Assembly (NCBI GenBank): GCA_964558875.1
Contig: CAZLGM010000059.1
Location: 1-16,684 of the forward strand
Direction: 5' to 3'
Source: CAZLGM01 sp964558875
Lineage (GTDB): Bacteria; Desulfobacterota; Desulfobulbia; Desulfobulbales; Desulfocapsaceae
Length of the DNA stretch: 16,684 bases
The translations under genes were made by a program, and so were the position numbers. This document shows, one piece after another, positions 8,324-15,448 of this stretch. The first letter of the stretch is position 1. Each line of letters begins with the position of its first letter. Under the pieces are notes generated by a model that did not search any database, was not told the origin of the DNA, and saw nothing but the letters and a program-made list of their open reading frames with translations.

Positions 8324-8408
8324 CGGTGATGGGTATTTGTTCGGCTCGTCAGGTTTATATAGAAACTGCTGTTATAAACCAGAGTGCATGCACAAATCTG
8401 CTGCACCT
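8324..8408. repeat. Second hairpin abutting the first, partly homologous
   Basis: Arms 8324-8359 and 8373-8408 face each other at equal length, with the blocks GGTG/CACC, ATTTGT/ACAAAT and a perfect inner stem GGTTTATA/TATAAACC. Its right arm repeats the right arm of the first hairpin: ACAAATCTRCWGCACCT at 8294-8310 and 8392-8408, 15 of 17 identical, 98 bases apart. GTGCATGCAC at 8384-8393 is itself a palindrome. The whole looks like a diverged tandem duplicate of one structural unit. Confidence 0.5.
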
Positions 8409-8427
8409 GTGGGTGTTTGTTGGAAGA

Positions 8428-8450
8428 TTGGTTTAATGATTAAAAGCCAA
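8428..8450. repeat. Short inverted repeat
   Basis: TTGG TTTAAT G ATTAAA ag CCAA forms a ten-pair stem with a two-base bulge and a one-base centre (8428-8450). It lies between the hairpin pair and the dispersed-repeat block. No role can be assigned. Confidence 0.35.
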
Positions 8451-8590
8451 CCGCAGAGGTCACAAGAAATATCGAATGAAGAAGTGGTAAGATATCTTTC
8501 GGCCACTATAGCTTACAAACCCACATCATGTTCTTCCGTCCTTCGACATTCATGATTTCTTGTTCGATATTCGATATTCTCAGTTGAATA
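8451..8590. repeat. Probable dispersed intergenic repeat (TCGAATAT-rich)
   Basis: The block has CAAGAAATATCGAATGAAG (8463-8481) and, inverted, CTTCGACATTCATGATTTCTTG (8541-8562), followed by the tandem TTCGATATTCGATATTC (8563-8579). Sequence of this flavour, built from ATCGAA, CAAGAAAT and TCGAAGGA words, recurs between genes in many environmental deltaproteobacterial and related genomes; that statement is from memory and not tested here. No coding potential is believable on either strand, although a minus-strand frame stays open across it. Confidence 0.45.
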
Positions 8591-8625
8591 CTACCGATAG
8601 CTGGAAGCTGTCTGCCTGAAAGGGT

Positions 8626-8655
8626 TTGACAGTTTGTACAAGTTCGGGGTATTTT
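8626..8655 (+). promoter_or_regulatory. Sigma70-like promoter of the SEC-C gene
   Basis: A perfect TTGACA at 8626-8631 is followed after 18 bases by TATTTT at 8650-8655. A start near 8662 would leave a leader of about 58 bases. The rest of 8591-8719 is AT-rich with no ORF. Confidence 0.5.
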
Positions 8656-8719
8656 CCAACGTTTCTTACAAGTATTTAGATTGTTATTTTTGTTATTGAA
8701 TTGTTTTTGAGGAAGATAG

Positions 8720-9241
8720 ATGGCAAAGATCGGACGGAATGAGAGATGCCCCTGTGGCAGTGGCAAGAAGTATAAGCGATGTTGCGGGTTGAAACAGGCG
8801 ATGGCGCCGAGACCTGCTCCTGCCAGTTCACCGCAGGCTACCCTGATGGAGAATGTGAAAAATATCCAGCAGGCAGCCGTGGAAAAGAGGCATCATATCA
8901 TTGAGATTGGGGTGTTTATTCTGTTCTCAACCGAGGCAGGGGACAGCTGGTTACTGGAATTGACTGATTCCGACTGTATTCAGTTGGCCGAACAAGGGAA
9001 GGTGATCGAAGCTTCCATTAAGGAAGATCCGAAAGTGATCGAGGTTGATTGGACCCATACCTTTGATTTCTCTGAAAAGCAGTTTTCGGTTACCGCCTAT
9101 GCGGATAAGAAGCAGCAGGTTATGTCGGACTATCCAACTATGGAGCTTGCCGCCTCAATTCGGAGAATACGAAAGAAATTCAGCCAGGCACAGCTAGATA
9201 AGGTGCACCTCGATCCGGATAGTATCGAAAAATCGGCTTAA
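8720..9241 (+). CDS. SEC-C motif-containing protein of unknown function
   Basis: A soluble protein of 173 residues. ATG 8720 has a good Shine-Dalgarno run GAGGAAG at 8709-8715. Residues 3-25 form a SEC-C zinc-binding motif, GRNERCPCGSGKKYKRCCG, the same module found at the C-terminus of SecA, where it binds zinc and contacts SecB or ribosomes. Here it is N-terminal, and a flexible Pro/Ala-rich stretch (residues 30-40) leads into an alpha/beta domain I do not recognise. That domain includes GDSWLLELTDSDCIQLAEQGK and a charged C-terminal helix (SIRRIRKKFSQAQLDKVHL). The motif suggests a ribosome- or protein-targeting-associated role, which is inference only. It is followed after 10 bases by the VanZ-like gene, probably in one transcript. 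Confidence 0.88.
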   Translation: MAKIGRNERCPCGSGKKYKRCCGLKQAMAPRPAPASSPQATLMENVKNIQQAAVEKRHHIIEIGVFILFSTEAGDSWLLELTDSDCIQLAEQGKVIEASIKEDPKVIEVDWTHTFDFSEKQFSVTAYADKKQQVMSDYPTMELAASIRRIRKKFSQAQLDKVHLDPDSIEKSA

Positions 9242-9251
9242 GTTCTCCTAT

Positions 9252-9626
9252 ATGAGAGTTGCTCGACTGGCCCCTATGTTCTGTATCATGGGGGCCATTT
9301 TTTTTCTTTCCCATCAGCCGGGTGATACTTTTATCATGCCGCCTATTGTGGGTTTAGATAAACTGGTCCATATGATTGTTTATGGTGTCCTGGCCGGCAC
9401 TATGATATGGGCATTTAATTATCCCGGCACGAATTACTCACCTGTAAAGCTGGCACTTGCGACAATTATCCTCTGCACCTTGTATGGTGTCAGCGATGAG
9501 CTGCATCAGAAATTTGTTCCGGGAAGATATCCCAGTCCATACGATGTAGTTGCCGATGGACTGGGAGCAGTGATAGTTTCTCTTTTCTGGTTGAGGAAGA
9601 CAGGGTGTGGAATATCAGCCTCGTAG
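9252..9626 (+). CDS. VanZ-like family membrane protein
   Basis: An integral membrane protein of 124 residues with about four hydrophobic segments. It has the conserved VanZ-like pattern: SHQPG after the first helix, LDKLVHMIVYGVLA at the second, and YGVSDELHQKFVPGR.PSPYDVVADGLGA before the last helix. VanZ itself gives low-level teicoplanin resistance, but short chromosomal homologues are widespread and mostly uncharacterised, so no resistance is implied. ATG 9252 follows the SEC-C stop by 10 bases with a poor ribosome binding site. It ends at TAG 9624-9626, overlapping the 3' end of convergent hemB by 12 bases. Confidence 0.85.
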   Translation: MRVARLAPMFCIMGAIFFLSHQPGDTFIMPPIVGLDKLVHMIVYGVLAGTMIWAFNYPGTNYSPVKLALATIILCTLYGVSDELHQKFVPGRYPSPYDVVADGLGAVIVSLFWLRKTGCGISAS

Positions 9627-10589
9627 CAGCTTGGCCATATCTTTGGCAAAGTAGGTCAGGATGATGTCAGCTCCGGCCCGCTTGATCGACAGCAGGGTCT
9701 CCACCATTACCTTTTCACCGTCAATCCAGCCTTTCTCAGCTGCGGCCTTGATCATGGCATATTCACCACTGACATGATAGGCGGCAACCGGCAGGTCGAA
9801 TTCATCATGCAGTCTTGAGATAATATCAAGGTAGGCAACAGCGGGTTTGACCATCAGAATATCGGCTCCCTCTTCAACATCAAGAGATGCCTCACGCATG
9901 GCTTCCCGACTGTTTGCCGGGTCCATCTGATAACTTCTCCGGTCACCAAACTGGGGAGAGCAGTCGGCAGCATCCCTGAACGGACCGTAAAAAGATGAGG
10001 CGTATTTGACCGCATAGGACATGATGGGAATCGAGTCGTAATTGTTCTCATCAAGTGTGGCTCGAATTTCCGCCACTCTGCCGTCCATCATATCAGATGG
10101 AGCGACCATGTCGGCTCCGGCCTGGGCGTGTGAGAGTGCCGTTTTGGCAAGGATCTCCAGGGTGGCATCATTATCGACATCACCGTTGATCAGACAGCCG
10201 CAGTGACCGTGATCGGTATACTCACACAAACACACATCGGTGAGTACCATCATCTCAGGCGCTTTGTTCTTCAGTTCCCTGATCGCCCGTTGGATGATGC
10301 CGTCTTTGGCGTGTGCACCGCTGCCTGTTGGATCTTTATCTTCCGGAAGGCCAAATAGGATTACACTGTTCACTCCAAGCGATAAACATTGTTTTGCCTC
10401 TTCACCAAGCAGATCGACGCTCATCCGATAGACTCCCGGCATGGAAGTGATCTCTTCCTTCTTGTTTTTACCGGGCATGACAAAGAGTGGGTAGATAAGC
10501 TGAGATGCAGAGAGATGTGTCTCTCTGATCATTGAACGAAAAGATTCGTTTTTACGCAGCCGTCTGGGGCGATAGTCGGGAAAAATCAT
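9615..10589 (-). CDS. hemB: Delta-aminolevulinic acid dehydratase (porphobilinogen synthase)
   Basis: Condenses two 5-aminolevulinate molecules into porphobilinogen, the second common step to haem, sirohaem and cobalamin; the cobalamin branch would also feed the class II reductase in this window. 324 residues, the usual length. The Schiff-base lysine is K248 in MVKPAVAYLD and the second active-site lysine is K195 in YAVKYASSFYGP. The zinc site is the cysteine type: C120, C122 and C130 in DVCLCEYTDHGHCG, so this is a Zn enzyme rather than the Asp-rich Mg form. The N-terminus has RPRRLRKN..RSMIRET and LIYPLFV as expected. AGGA is present a few bases before the ATG. It is the last gene of the minus-strand run, 64 bases after ntrX. 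Confidence 0.97.
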   Translation of the reverse strand: MIFPDYRPRRLRKNESFRSMIRETHLSASQLIYPLFVMPGKNKKEEITSMPGVYRMSVDLLGEEAKQCLSLGVNSVILFGLPEDKDPTGSGAHAKDGIIQRAIRELKNKAPEMMVLTDVCLCEYTDHGHCGCLINGDVDNDATLEILAKTALSHAQAGADMVAPSDMMDGRVAEIRATLDENNYDSIPIMSYAVKYASSFYGPFRDAADCSPQFGDRRSYQMDPANSREAMREASLDVEEGADILMVKPAVAYLDIISRLHDEFDLPVAAYHVSGEYAMIKAAAEKGWIDGEKVMVETLLSIKRAGADIILTYFAKDMAKLLRG

Positions 10590-10653
10590 AAAACTGTCCT
10601 GATCCTTATGAGTTGGTATAAATTAGGGTTTCTTTCAATAACCTGATTATTTC

Positions 10654-12030
10654 TTATGCCGATTTGGTAATGAGTCCAAGAGATTTTAACTTCTTATACA
10701 AGTGACTCCGCTCAAGTCCAATTTCCTCAGCGGTTTTCGAGATATTACCATCATTGCTTTGAAGCTTCATCTGTAAATATTGACACTCAAATTTTTTCTT
10801 GGCCGATTTGAAGTCACCCGCCTGATATGGTTCAAGACTGGAGTCGCCGGTTATGTTCTCACTCTTGGAACCGGGTGTGAGGTAGAGTTTGATCTGCTCC
10901 TCTGTGATGGTCTCTTCAGGACACATAATAATTAGTCTTTCCACAAAGTTACGGAGTTCCCGTACATTGCCGGGCCAGGAATGACTTTTCATCACCTGAT
11001 AGGCTCCCTGGGTAAATTCTTTAGGATTCAAGCCGTCCTGGGTCATGTTTTTTTGCAGATCTTCGACCAGATCCGGGATATCGTCCAATCGATGGACCAG
11101 TGATGGAACACGGATCGGTACCACGGCGAGCCGGTAATAGAGGTCTGCGCGAAAGTTTCCCTGTTCGATCTCCTCTTCCAGGTTTTTATTGGTAGCTGCC
11201 AGGACCCGAACATTCACACTGATGGTTTTGTTGCCACCGACCCGCTCAAATTTCTGTTCTTGGATAATTCGAAGAATTTTAGCCTGTGTTTTCAAAGACA
11301 TGTCGCCGATTTCATCAAGAAAAAGAATCCCACCGTCAGCCTGGTCGAATTTACCCCGTTTGGAGGTGTGAGCCCCTGTAAATGATCCCTTTTCATGACC
11401 AAACAGTTCCGACTCGATCAATTCTTCGGGGATAGCGGCGCAATTTACCTCGACCATCGGTTGATCGCTGCTTGCTGACAAGCTATGGATCGATTGGGCG
11501 ACAATTTCTTTCCCTGTTCCGTGATCGCCTTGAATAAGAACCCAGGCATCCGATGGAGCAACCCGTTCAATCTGAGCTCGAAGATTGTTCATAGCTTGCG
11601 ATCGGCCGGACAGAGAAGGTCGCTTTTGTGATGATTCACGCAGGAGCTTGTTTTCTTCCTCCAATTTGGCAAAACGAAGACCATTGCTGATGGAGAGAAT
11701 AACTTTATCGTAAGAGAGCGGCTTTTCGATAAAATCAAAGGCGCCTTTTTTGGTCGCATTAACAGCTGTTTCAATGGTGCCATGACCGGAAATCATGATC
11801 ACCGGCATATTGAACTGCTCCTTGATTTTTTCAAGCGCCGTCAAACCATCCATAAGATCGCCAAGCCAGATATCGAGCAGCACAAGATCGATCGTTTCTC
11901 TCTCCAGCAGCTTGAGACCCTCTTCTGCCGATGAGGCACATAAGGGGGAAAAGCCTTCATCCTCCAGAATACCTGAAATAGACTGTTGGATGGAGATTTC
12001 ATCATCAATGATAAGTATTCGGTTAGACAT
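10654..12030 (-). CDS. ntrX: NtrX-like sigma54-dependent response regulator
   Basis: A cytoplasmic transcription factor of 458 residues activated by the NtrY-like kinase encoded just upstream. Receiver domain at 1-120 with acidic pair D9/D10, phospho-acceptor D53 (LVLLDIW) and K at the FIEKP motif. The AAA+ sigma54-interaction domain (about 140-375) has Walker A GDHGTGKE (168-175, K174), where the more usual residue at 170 is Ser or Asn rather than His. It has the sigma54-contact loop GSFTGA (215-220; canonical GAFTGA), Walker B GGILFLDEIGDM and the RADLYYRL arginine region. The C-terminus is a Fis-type helix-turn-helix (GNISKTAEEIGLERSHLYKKLKSL). The domain order is that of NtrC/NtrX; pairing with an NtrY-like kinase favours NtrX. 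The 143-base gap from ntrY leaves room for a second promoter, but none was clear. Confidence 0.9.
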   Translation of the reverse strand: MSNRILIIDDEISIQQSISGILEDEGFSPLCASSAEEGLKLLERETIDLVLLDIWLGDLMDGLTALEKIKEQFNMPVIMISGHGTIETAVNATKKGAFDFIEKPLSYDKVILSISNGLRFAKLEEENKLLRESSQKRPSLSGRSQAMNNLRAQIERVAPSDAWVLIQGDHGTGKEIVAQSIHSLSASSDQPMVEVNCAAIPEELIESELFGHEKGSFTGAHTSKRGKFDQADGGILFLDEIGDMSLKTQAKILRIIQEQKFERVGGNKTISVNVRVLAATNKNLEEEIEQGNFRADLYYRLAVVPIRVPSLVHRLDDIPDLVEDLQKNMTQDGLNPKEFTQGAYQVMKSHSWPGNVRELRNFVERLIIMCPEETITEEQIKLYLTPGSKSENITGDSSLEPYQAGDFKSAKKKFECQYLQMKLQSNDGNISKTAEEIGLERSHLYKKLKSLGLITKSA

Positions 12031-12173
12031 GATCCACTTTGTAATGGCTGTTACAGCGACATCTGTTTGTTTTTATTCCTTCTCAAAAGCAATTTAGCCG
12101 ACCGGCAAAAAGAAAAAACCTGTTTTAACTGCTAAAACCTTGGTCGATGCTGATTTTTCTACCCTTTCTGCTT
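12031..12173 (-). other. ntrY-ntrX intergenic gap with a weak hairpin
   Basis: On the minus strand a six-pair AT-rich stem (arms 12138-12133 and 12127-12122, GTTTTA/TAAAAC) is followed after three bases by six T (12118-12113). A small GCCG/CGGC stem lies just downstream (12106-12097). This could be a leaky attenuator reducing ntrX relative to ntrY, but the stem is too weak for a confident terminator call. Confidence 0.25.
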
Positions 12174-14474
12174 TCAAATCTGTTTATCCTGGGTCAGAGG
12201 TAACTCAATGGTGAAGATAGAGCCTTTAGGTTCGTTGTCCTGGACCCGTATGTAACCGTTATGGTCGGACACAATGGTCGATACAATCGCCAACCCCAGT
12301 CCGGTCCCGGTTTTTTTTGTGGAGAAGTAGGGCTCAAAGAGCTTAAGCTTGTTCTCCTCGGAAATTCCCGGACCATTATCACATACTTGAATAAAGACAA
12401 CATTTTTATCCAGATCCGGGGTCAGGATGCAGTCTACTTCACCGCCATCGGGCAGCACAGCCACCGCGTTATCAAGCAGGTTGATAATACATCGCTTTAT
12501 CTGTTCGGCATCAAAACTGAAAATGGGAACCGGCTCGGTCTCCGTGCAGGTGAACTGGATATTTTTATGAGCTTCCTGGTAAAGAAAAAGTGTCTCCCGG
12601 GTCAGGTCACTTAAATTAGCCGGCGCAATCTGGATTTTAGGCATACGGGCAAATTGCGAAAATTCAGACACCAACCGTTTCAATTCATCAACTTGACTGA
12701 TAATCGTATGAGTACATTGGTTAAATATGGAGTTCTTTTCTTCGACGATTTCCGGATACCGCCTGCGAAGACGCTGGGCCGATAATTGAATCGGAGTAAG
12801 CGGGTTTTTTATCTCGTGGGCAATACGGCGCGCAACTTCACGCCATGCGGCCATGCGCTGCATCTTCTCAAGTTTTGTCAGGTTGTCAAATACGACAACA
12901 TAACCCAGGCTGCTGCCGTCTTCATCTTCAAGCCGGGTGAAGTTGACGAGCAGGGAGAATTTGTTCTGCAATACTGAGATCTTCAGATGTTTTTCCACTG
13001 TGGTCTTGCCGGTGATGTTTAAATCATCGATGAAACGATCAATGATCATCTGGTGTTCAGGCCGCAACACCTTTTTATACGGAAGGTTGATGAAATTATT
13101 TTTATCGATATTCAGCAGTTTTTCAGCAAAATCGTTGATGGTTGTGATTTTCCCATTGTTATCAAGGGAGATAACGCCTGCGGAAACATTTTTTAATATG
13201 ATTTCAGTATACCGTCTTCTTCTTTCCGACTCCTGGGAGCTATCTTCAAACGCCCGGGATGTCTTGGCCAGTTGTTTATTACTGGAATTGAGGTTTGATG
13301 TCATTTTGTTGAATGAGTCGACCAACTCACCCAACTCGTCATTGGAATCACGCTGAATAGCAAATTCCAGCTCTCCTTCGGCCACTCGTCTTGTGGCAAT
13401 GGCCAGCTTATCAACAGGGCCTGTTATCCCTTTGGCAATATAAAAACCAAACCAGATGGCGGAGAATATGATCAATAGGGTGACGATAAGCAGGATAATC
13501 AGCAGCCAGAATTTAAACGGATCTTTGAGATATTTGAGTTGCCGGTACCCCTCAATTCCCTGGGATATAAAGCCGAGACGGGACAGGTTCTCTTTGCCGA
13601 CCAGAAGGGTGGTAATTAAAACGGCCCTGCCGGATTGATGGGAGCCTATCTGGGCCATTCTGATGTTCCGTATCAGATCTCCCTTTTCCGTTTCCTGAAT
13701 GATTGTGCGTCCCAGGTGGGTCTGTCTCACCTCCTGGATAACATCCACCGGAATTGACGGCAGCAGCATGGTACTTAATTCCGGACCCTGAATGGCAATT
13801 TCAACATTTTTATCCTCGGTAATAACGATCAGGCTGTCCGGACCGTTGATGGTGTTAAATGACAGAATTTTTTCTAGAGCCTCGGCAATGGTTTTTGAGT
13901 CGTAGGAACTGATTTCAAGATCATCCAGCCGTTTGGAAATGGCTCTTCCCATTCGTCCAACCTGTTCCTCTTTCTCGTGAAAAAGAGATTGGGCAAGTTT
14001 CAATGACTCCTGCAGGGACTGTTCAACATTGGAGTTAAACCAGTAATCCATACTGGTGGAAATGAATTGCAATGAGACAAAGAAAAGTAGAATCGTTGGG
14101 ATGAGAGACAGGGAAATAAACGAGATGACCAGTTTGCTTTTTAGTTTTGTTCCTAAAAATTTCTGTTTTCTCTCAAAAAGAAGTTCGGCGAGATTTCGCA
14201 GAACCAGGAAAAGGACGAGAAGGACCAGCAGGAGATTGATGTTGATAAGGGCAAAGATAAGAACATTGGATCCAACAGGCAGGGAAATGTCCTTATCAAA
14301 CAGCGATGTCTGTAGCCAGGCGAAAATCGGAATAAGAGTCAGACAGACAAGAATGACCCTGCGGATCAACTTTTTTTTCTGAGCCCGCTGTTTGTCAGTC
14401 AATGGCGGTTTGACAAGGCTTGATTTCAATACCTGTGCGGATGGTTTATCCTGTTCGGTGGTTTGTTTTTGCAT
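12174..14474 (-). CDS. ntrY: NtrY-like membrane sensor histidine kinase
   Basis: The signal-sensing partner of the NtrX-like regulator; in proteobacteria NtrYX responds to nitrogen and redox/oxygen status, and here the signal is unknown. 766 residues. Three N-terminal membrane helices (about 40-55, 69-92, 115-138), a large extracytoplasmic sensor region (about 139-320), a fourth helix (322-347), HAMP (348-400), and a PAS domain (about 420-530, GVISLDNNGKITTIN). A HisKA domain follows with phospho-acceptor H553 in AHEIKNPLTP, and then a HATPase domain with the N-box NLLDNAVAVL, G1 CDNGPGI, F-box FEPYFSTK and G2 TGTGLGLAIV. All catalytic boxes are intact. The three-helix start before the sensor region is the NtrY layout and separates it from soluble NtrB. 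It follows the DUF4390 gene by 76 bases. Confidence 0.93.
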   Translation of the reverse strand: MQKQTTEQDKPSAQVLKSSLVKPPLTDKQRAQKKKLIRRVILVCLTLIPIFAWLQTSLFDKDISLPVGSNVLIFALININLLLVLLVLFLVLRNLAELLFERKQKFLGTKLKSKLVISFISLSLIPTILLFFVSLQFISTSMDYWFNSNVEQSLQESLKLAQSLFHEKEEQVGRMGRAISKRLDDLEISSYDSKTIAEALEKILSFNTINGPDSLIVITEDKNVEIAIQGPELSTMLLPSIPVDVIQEVRQTHLGRTIIQETEKGDLIRNIRMAQIGSHQSGRAVLITTLLVGKENLSRLGFISQGIEGYRQLKYLKDPFKFWLLIILLIVTLLIIFSAIWFGFYIAKGITGPVDKLAIATRRVAEGELEFAIQRDSNDELGELVDSFNKMTSNLNSSNKQLAKTSRAFEDSSQESERRRRYTEIILKNVSAGVISLDNNGKITTINDFAEKLLNIDKNNFINLPYKKVLRPEHQMIIDRFIDDLNITGKTTVEKHLKISVLQNKFSLLVNFTRLEDEDGSSLGYVVVFDNLTKLEKMQRMAAWREVARRIAHEIKNPLTPIQLSAQRLRRRYPEIVEEKNSIFNQCTHTIISQVDELKRLVSEFSQFARMPKIQIAPANLSDLTRETLFLYQEAHKNIQFTCTETEPVPIFSFDAEQIKRCIINLLDNAVAVLPDGGEVDCILTPDLDKNVVFIQVCDNGPGISEENKLKLFEPYFSTKKTGTGLGLAIVSTIVSDHNGYIRVQDNEPKGSIFTIELPLTQDKQI

Positions 14475-14550
14475 AGATAGACAGGATGTTCGATCTTAGA
14501 ATCCCTGCAGTATAAAATCTTTCGATTTTACCGTGGTAGTTTCATTAGGT

Positions 14551-15132
14551 TTAATATTTAAAATCAATAGTGTGCCAGTCGGTCTTGATATCCCACCAAG
14601 AAATAAAAGGAACGATATAATGAAGATTCAACGGCAATGTCTTTTTAAACAGTTCGGCCTTGATTCTCAGTTGGTAGGATTGGTTCGGCTTGAGCTGGTC
14701 CAGCTTGAATATTTTCAAATTATTTATTTCATTGACGGCTTTCTGCGCTTTTTTCAGGGTTTTAAAGGTAGAGTTTTTTTTAGCCGTTTCTTCAAGCTTC
14801 ACCCGGTAAATCTCTTTTAACGTATCGTATGTCAGGGTATGCTTGAACTCCATGGACACCAGCTCTTTGTCCGGCCAATTCTTTTCCACCTGGATCAGTT
14901 CTACAAAAAATGAAAAATCAATGGGAATACCTGAATGAAGGCCCTGGATCATCTCTTCATTGTAGCCGTTTTCCAGGACTGCAAACATGATCAACTCTTT
15001 CTCCGAGGTGGTAAGGATAATATCTGTTAATGCAGCCTCTTTATCAGTGTCTTCCTGGTCAGCAAACAATAAGGAAGGTGCTGCAAGAAACAGAAAAAAT
15101 CCAAAAAAGGCTATTGAAACGGTTCGCAACAT
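14551..15132 (-). CDS. DUF4390 family exported protein
   Basis: 193 residues with a signal peptide: basic start (MLRT), hydrophobic core FFGFFLFLAAPSLLF, then a likely cleavage around LFADQ. The mature protein is beta-rich and ends with the hallmark of DUF4390 proteins, a W-D-[IF]-x-T-D-W-[HY]-T-[IV]-D-F-[KR]-Y tail (here WWDIKTDWHTIDFKY). No catalytic residues are evident. In several bacterial groups such a gene sits directly before an NtrY-type kinase, so a periplasmic partner of the kinase's sensor domain is plausible; this is inference from position. No clear Shine-Dalgarno precedes ATG 15132. It is the first gene of the minus-strand run ending in hemB. Confidence 0.85.
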   Translation of the reverse strand: MLRTVSIAFFGFFLFLAAPSLLFADQEDTDKEAALTDIILTTSEKELIMFAVLENGYNEEMIQGLHSGIPIDFSFFVELIQVEKNWPDKELVSMEFKHTLTYDTLKEIYRVKLEETAKKNSTFKTLKKAQKAVNEINNLKIFKLDQLKPNQSYQLRIKAELFKKTLPLNLHYIVPFISWWDIKTDWHTIDFKY

Positions 15133-15167
15133 TGTATGTTTGGATGTTGGGTGAATAACTTTTGTAA

Positions 15168-15293
15168 TACCTGAATCCGTGAGTGCCCCAAAAGACGAGT
15201 TGTTTTATAAGATTAGCGTTACAAGATCGAATAATTCACAATATATCAAGGTTTTCTTATCACAAAAATAAAACTTCGTCACCGATTCAGGTA
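15168..15293. repeat. 126-bp inverted-repeat element with TA at both ends (MITE-like)
   Basis: TACCTGAATCCGTGA (15168-15182) and TCACCGATTCAGGTA (15279-15293) are inverted copies matching at 14 of 15 positions. If the terminal repeats begin at CCTGAATC, both ends are flanked by TA, as expected of TA-targeting elements of the IS630/mariner kind. A second internal pair, GTTTTAT/ATAAAAC with flanking GACG/CGTC, extends the foldback. There is no ORF inside. It lies in the divergent promoter region of the DUF4390 and NifX-like genes. Confidence 0.45.
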
Positions 15294-15378
15294 ATAGCGT
15301 CTGTCGGCATCCCGCATTCTACCTGAAAGGATATTGGTTGTCTATTGCTTGTTGCCTCTCGATTGGATAAGTGACAAT

Positions 15379-15395
15379 TTCTCACAAGGTGAGAA
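15379..15395. promoter_or_regulatory. 17-bp palindrome upstream of the NifX-like gene, possible operator
   Basis: TTCTCAC AAG GTGAGAA is a perfect inverted repeat with seven-base arms and a three-base centre, 54 bases before the ATG at 15449. It could be an operator for a dimeric regulator, such as the DUF134 protein encoded downstream, or a small leader hairpin. No convincing promoter could be placed around it. Confidence 0.4.
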
Positions 15396-15448
15396 GTGCG
15401 GCCCGAAAATTGCCTGTGTGAAGCGATTTATAAATAATGGGGGAAAGT

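Noticed and set aside
8212..8423. Integron attC sites
   Set aside because: The foldbacks and about 100-base period recall attC arrays, but the ends lack the RYYYAAC and GTTRRRY core sites, there is no integrase, and no cassette ORFs are present.
8506..8766. Minus-strand 86-codon ORF
   Set aside because: It runs across the repeat block and into the start of the SEC-C gene, lacks a ribosome binding site and has a low-complexity composition; such frames arise from the repeat itself.
9252..9626. Glycopeptide resistance gene vanZ
   Set aside because: The protein is VanZ-like by family only; no other van genes are present, and short chromosomal homologues are common.
12113..12138. Rho-independent terminator between ntrY and ntrX
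   Set aside because: Six A/T-rich pairs with three bases before the T run make a weak stem; mentioned only as a possible leaky attenuator.
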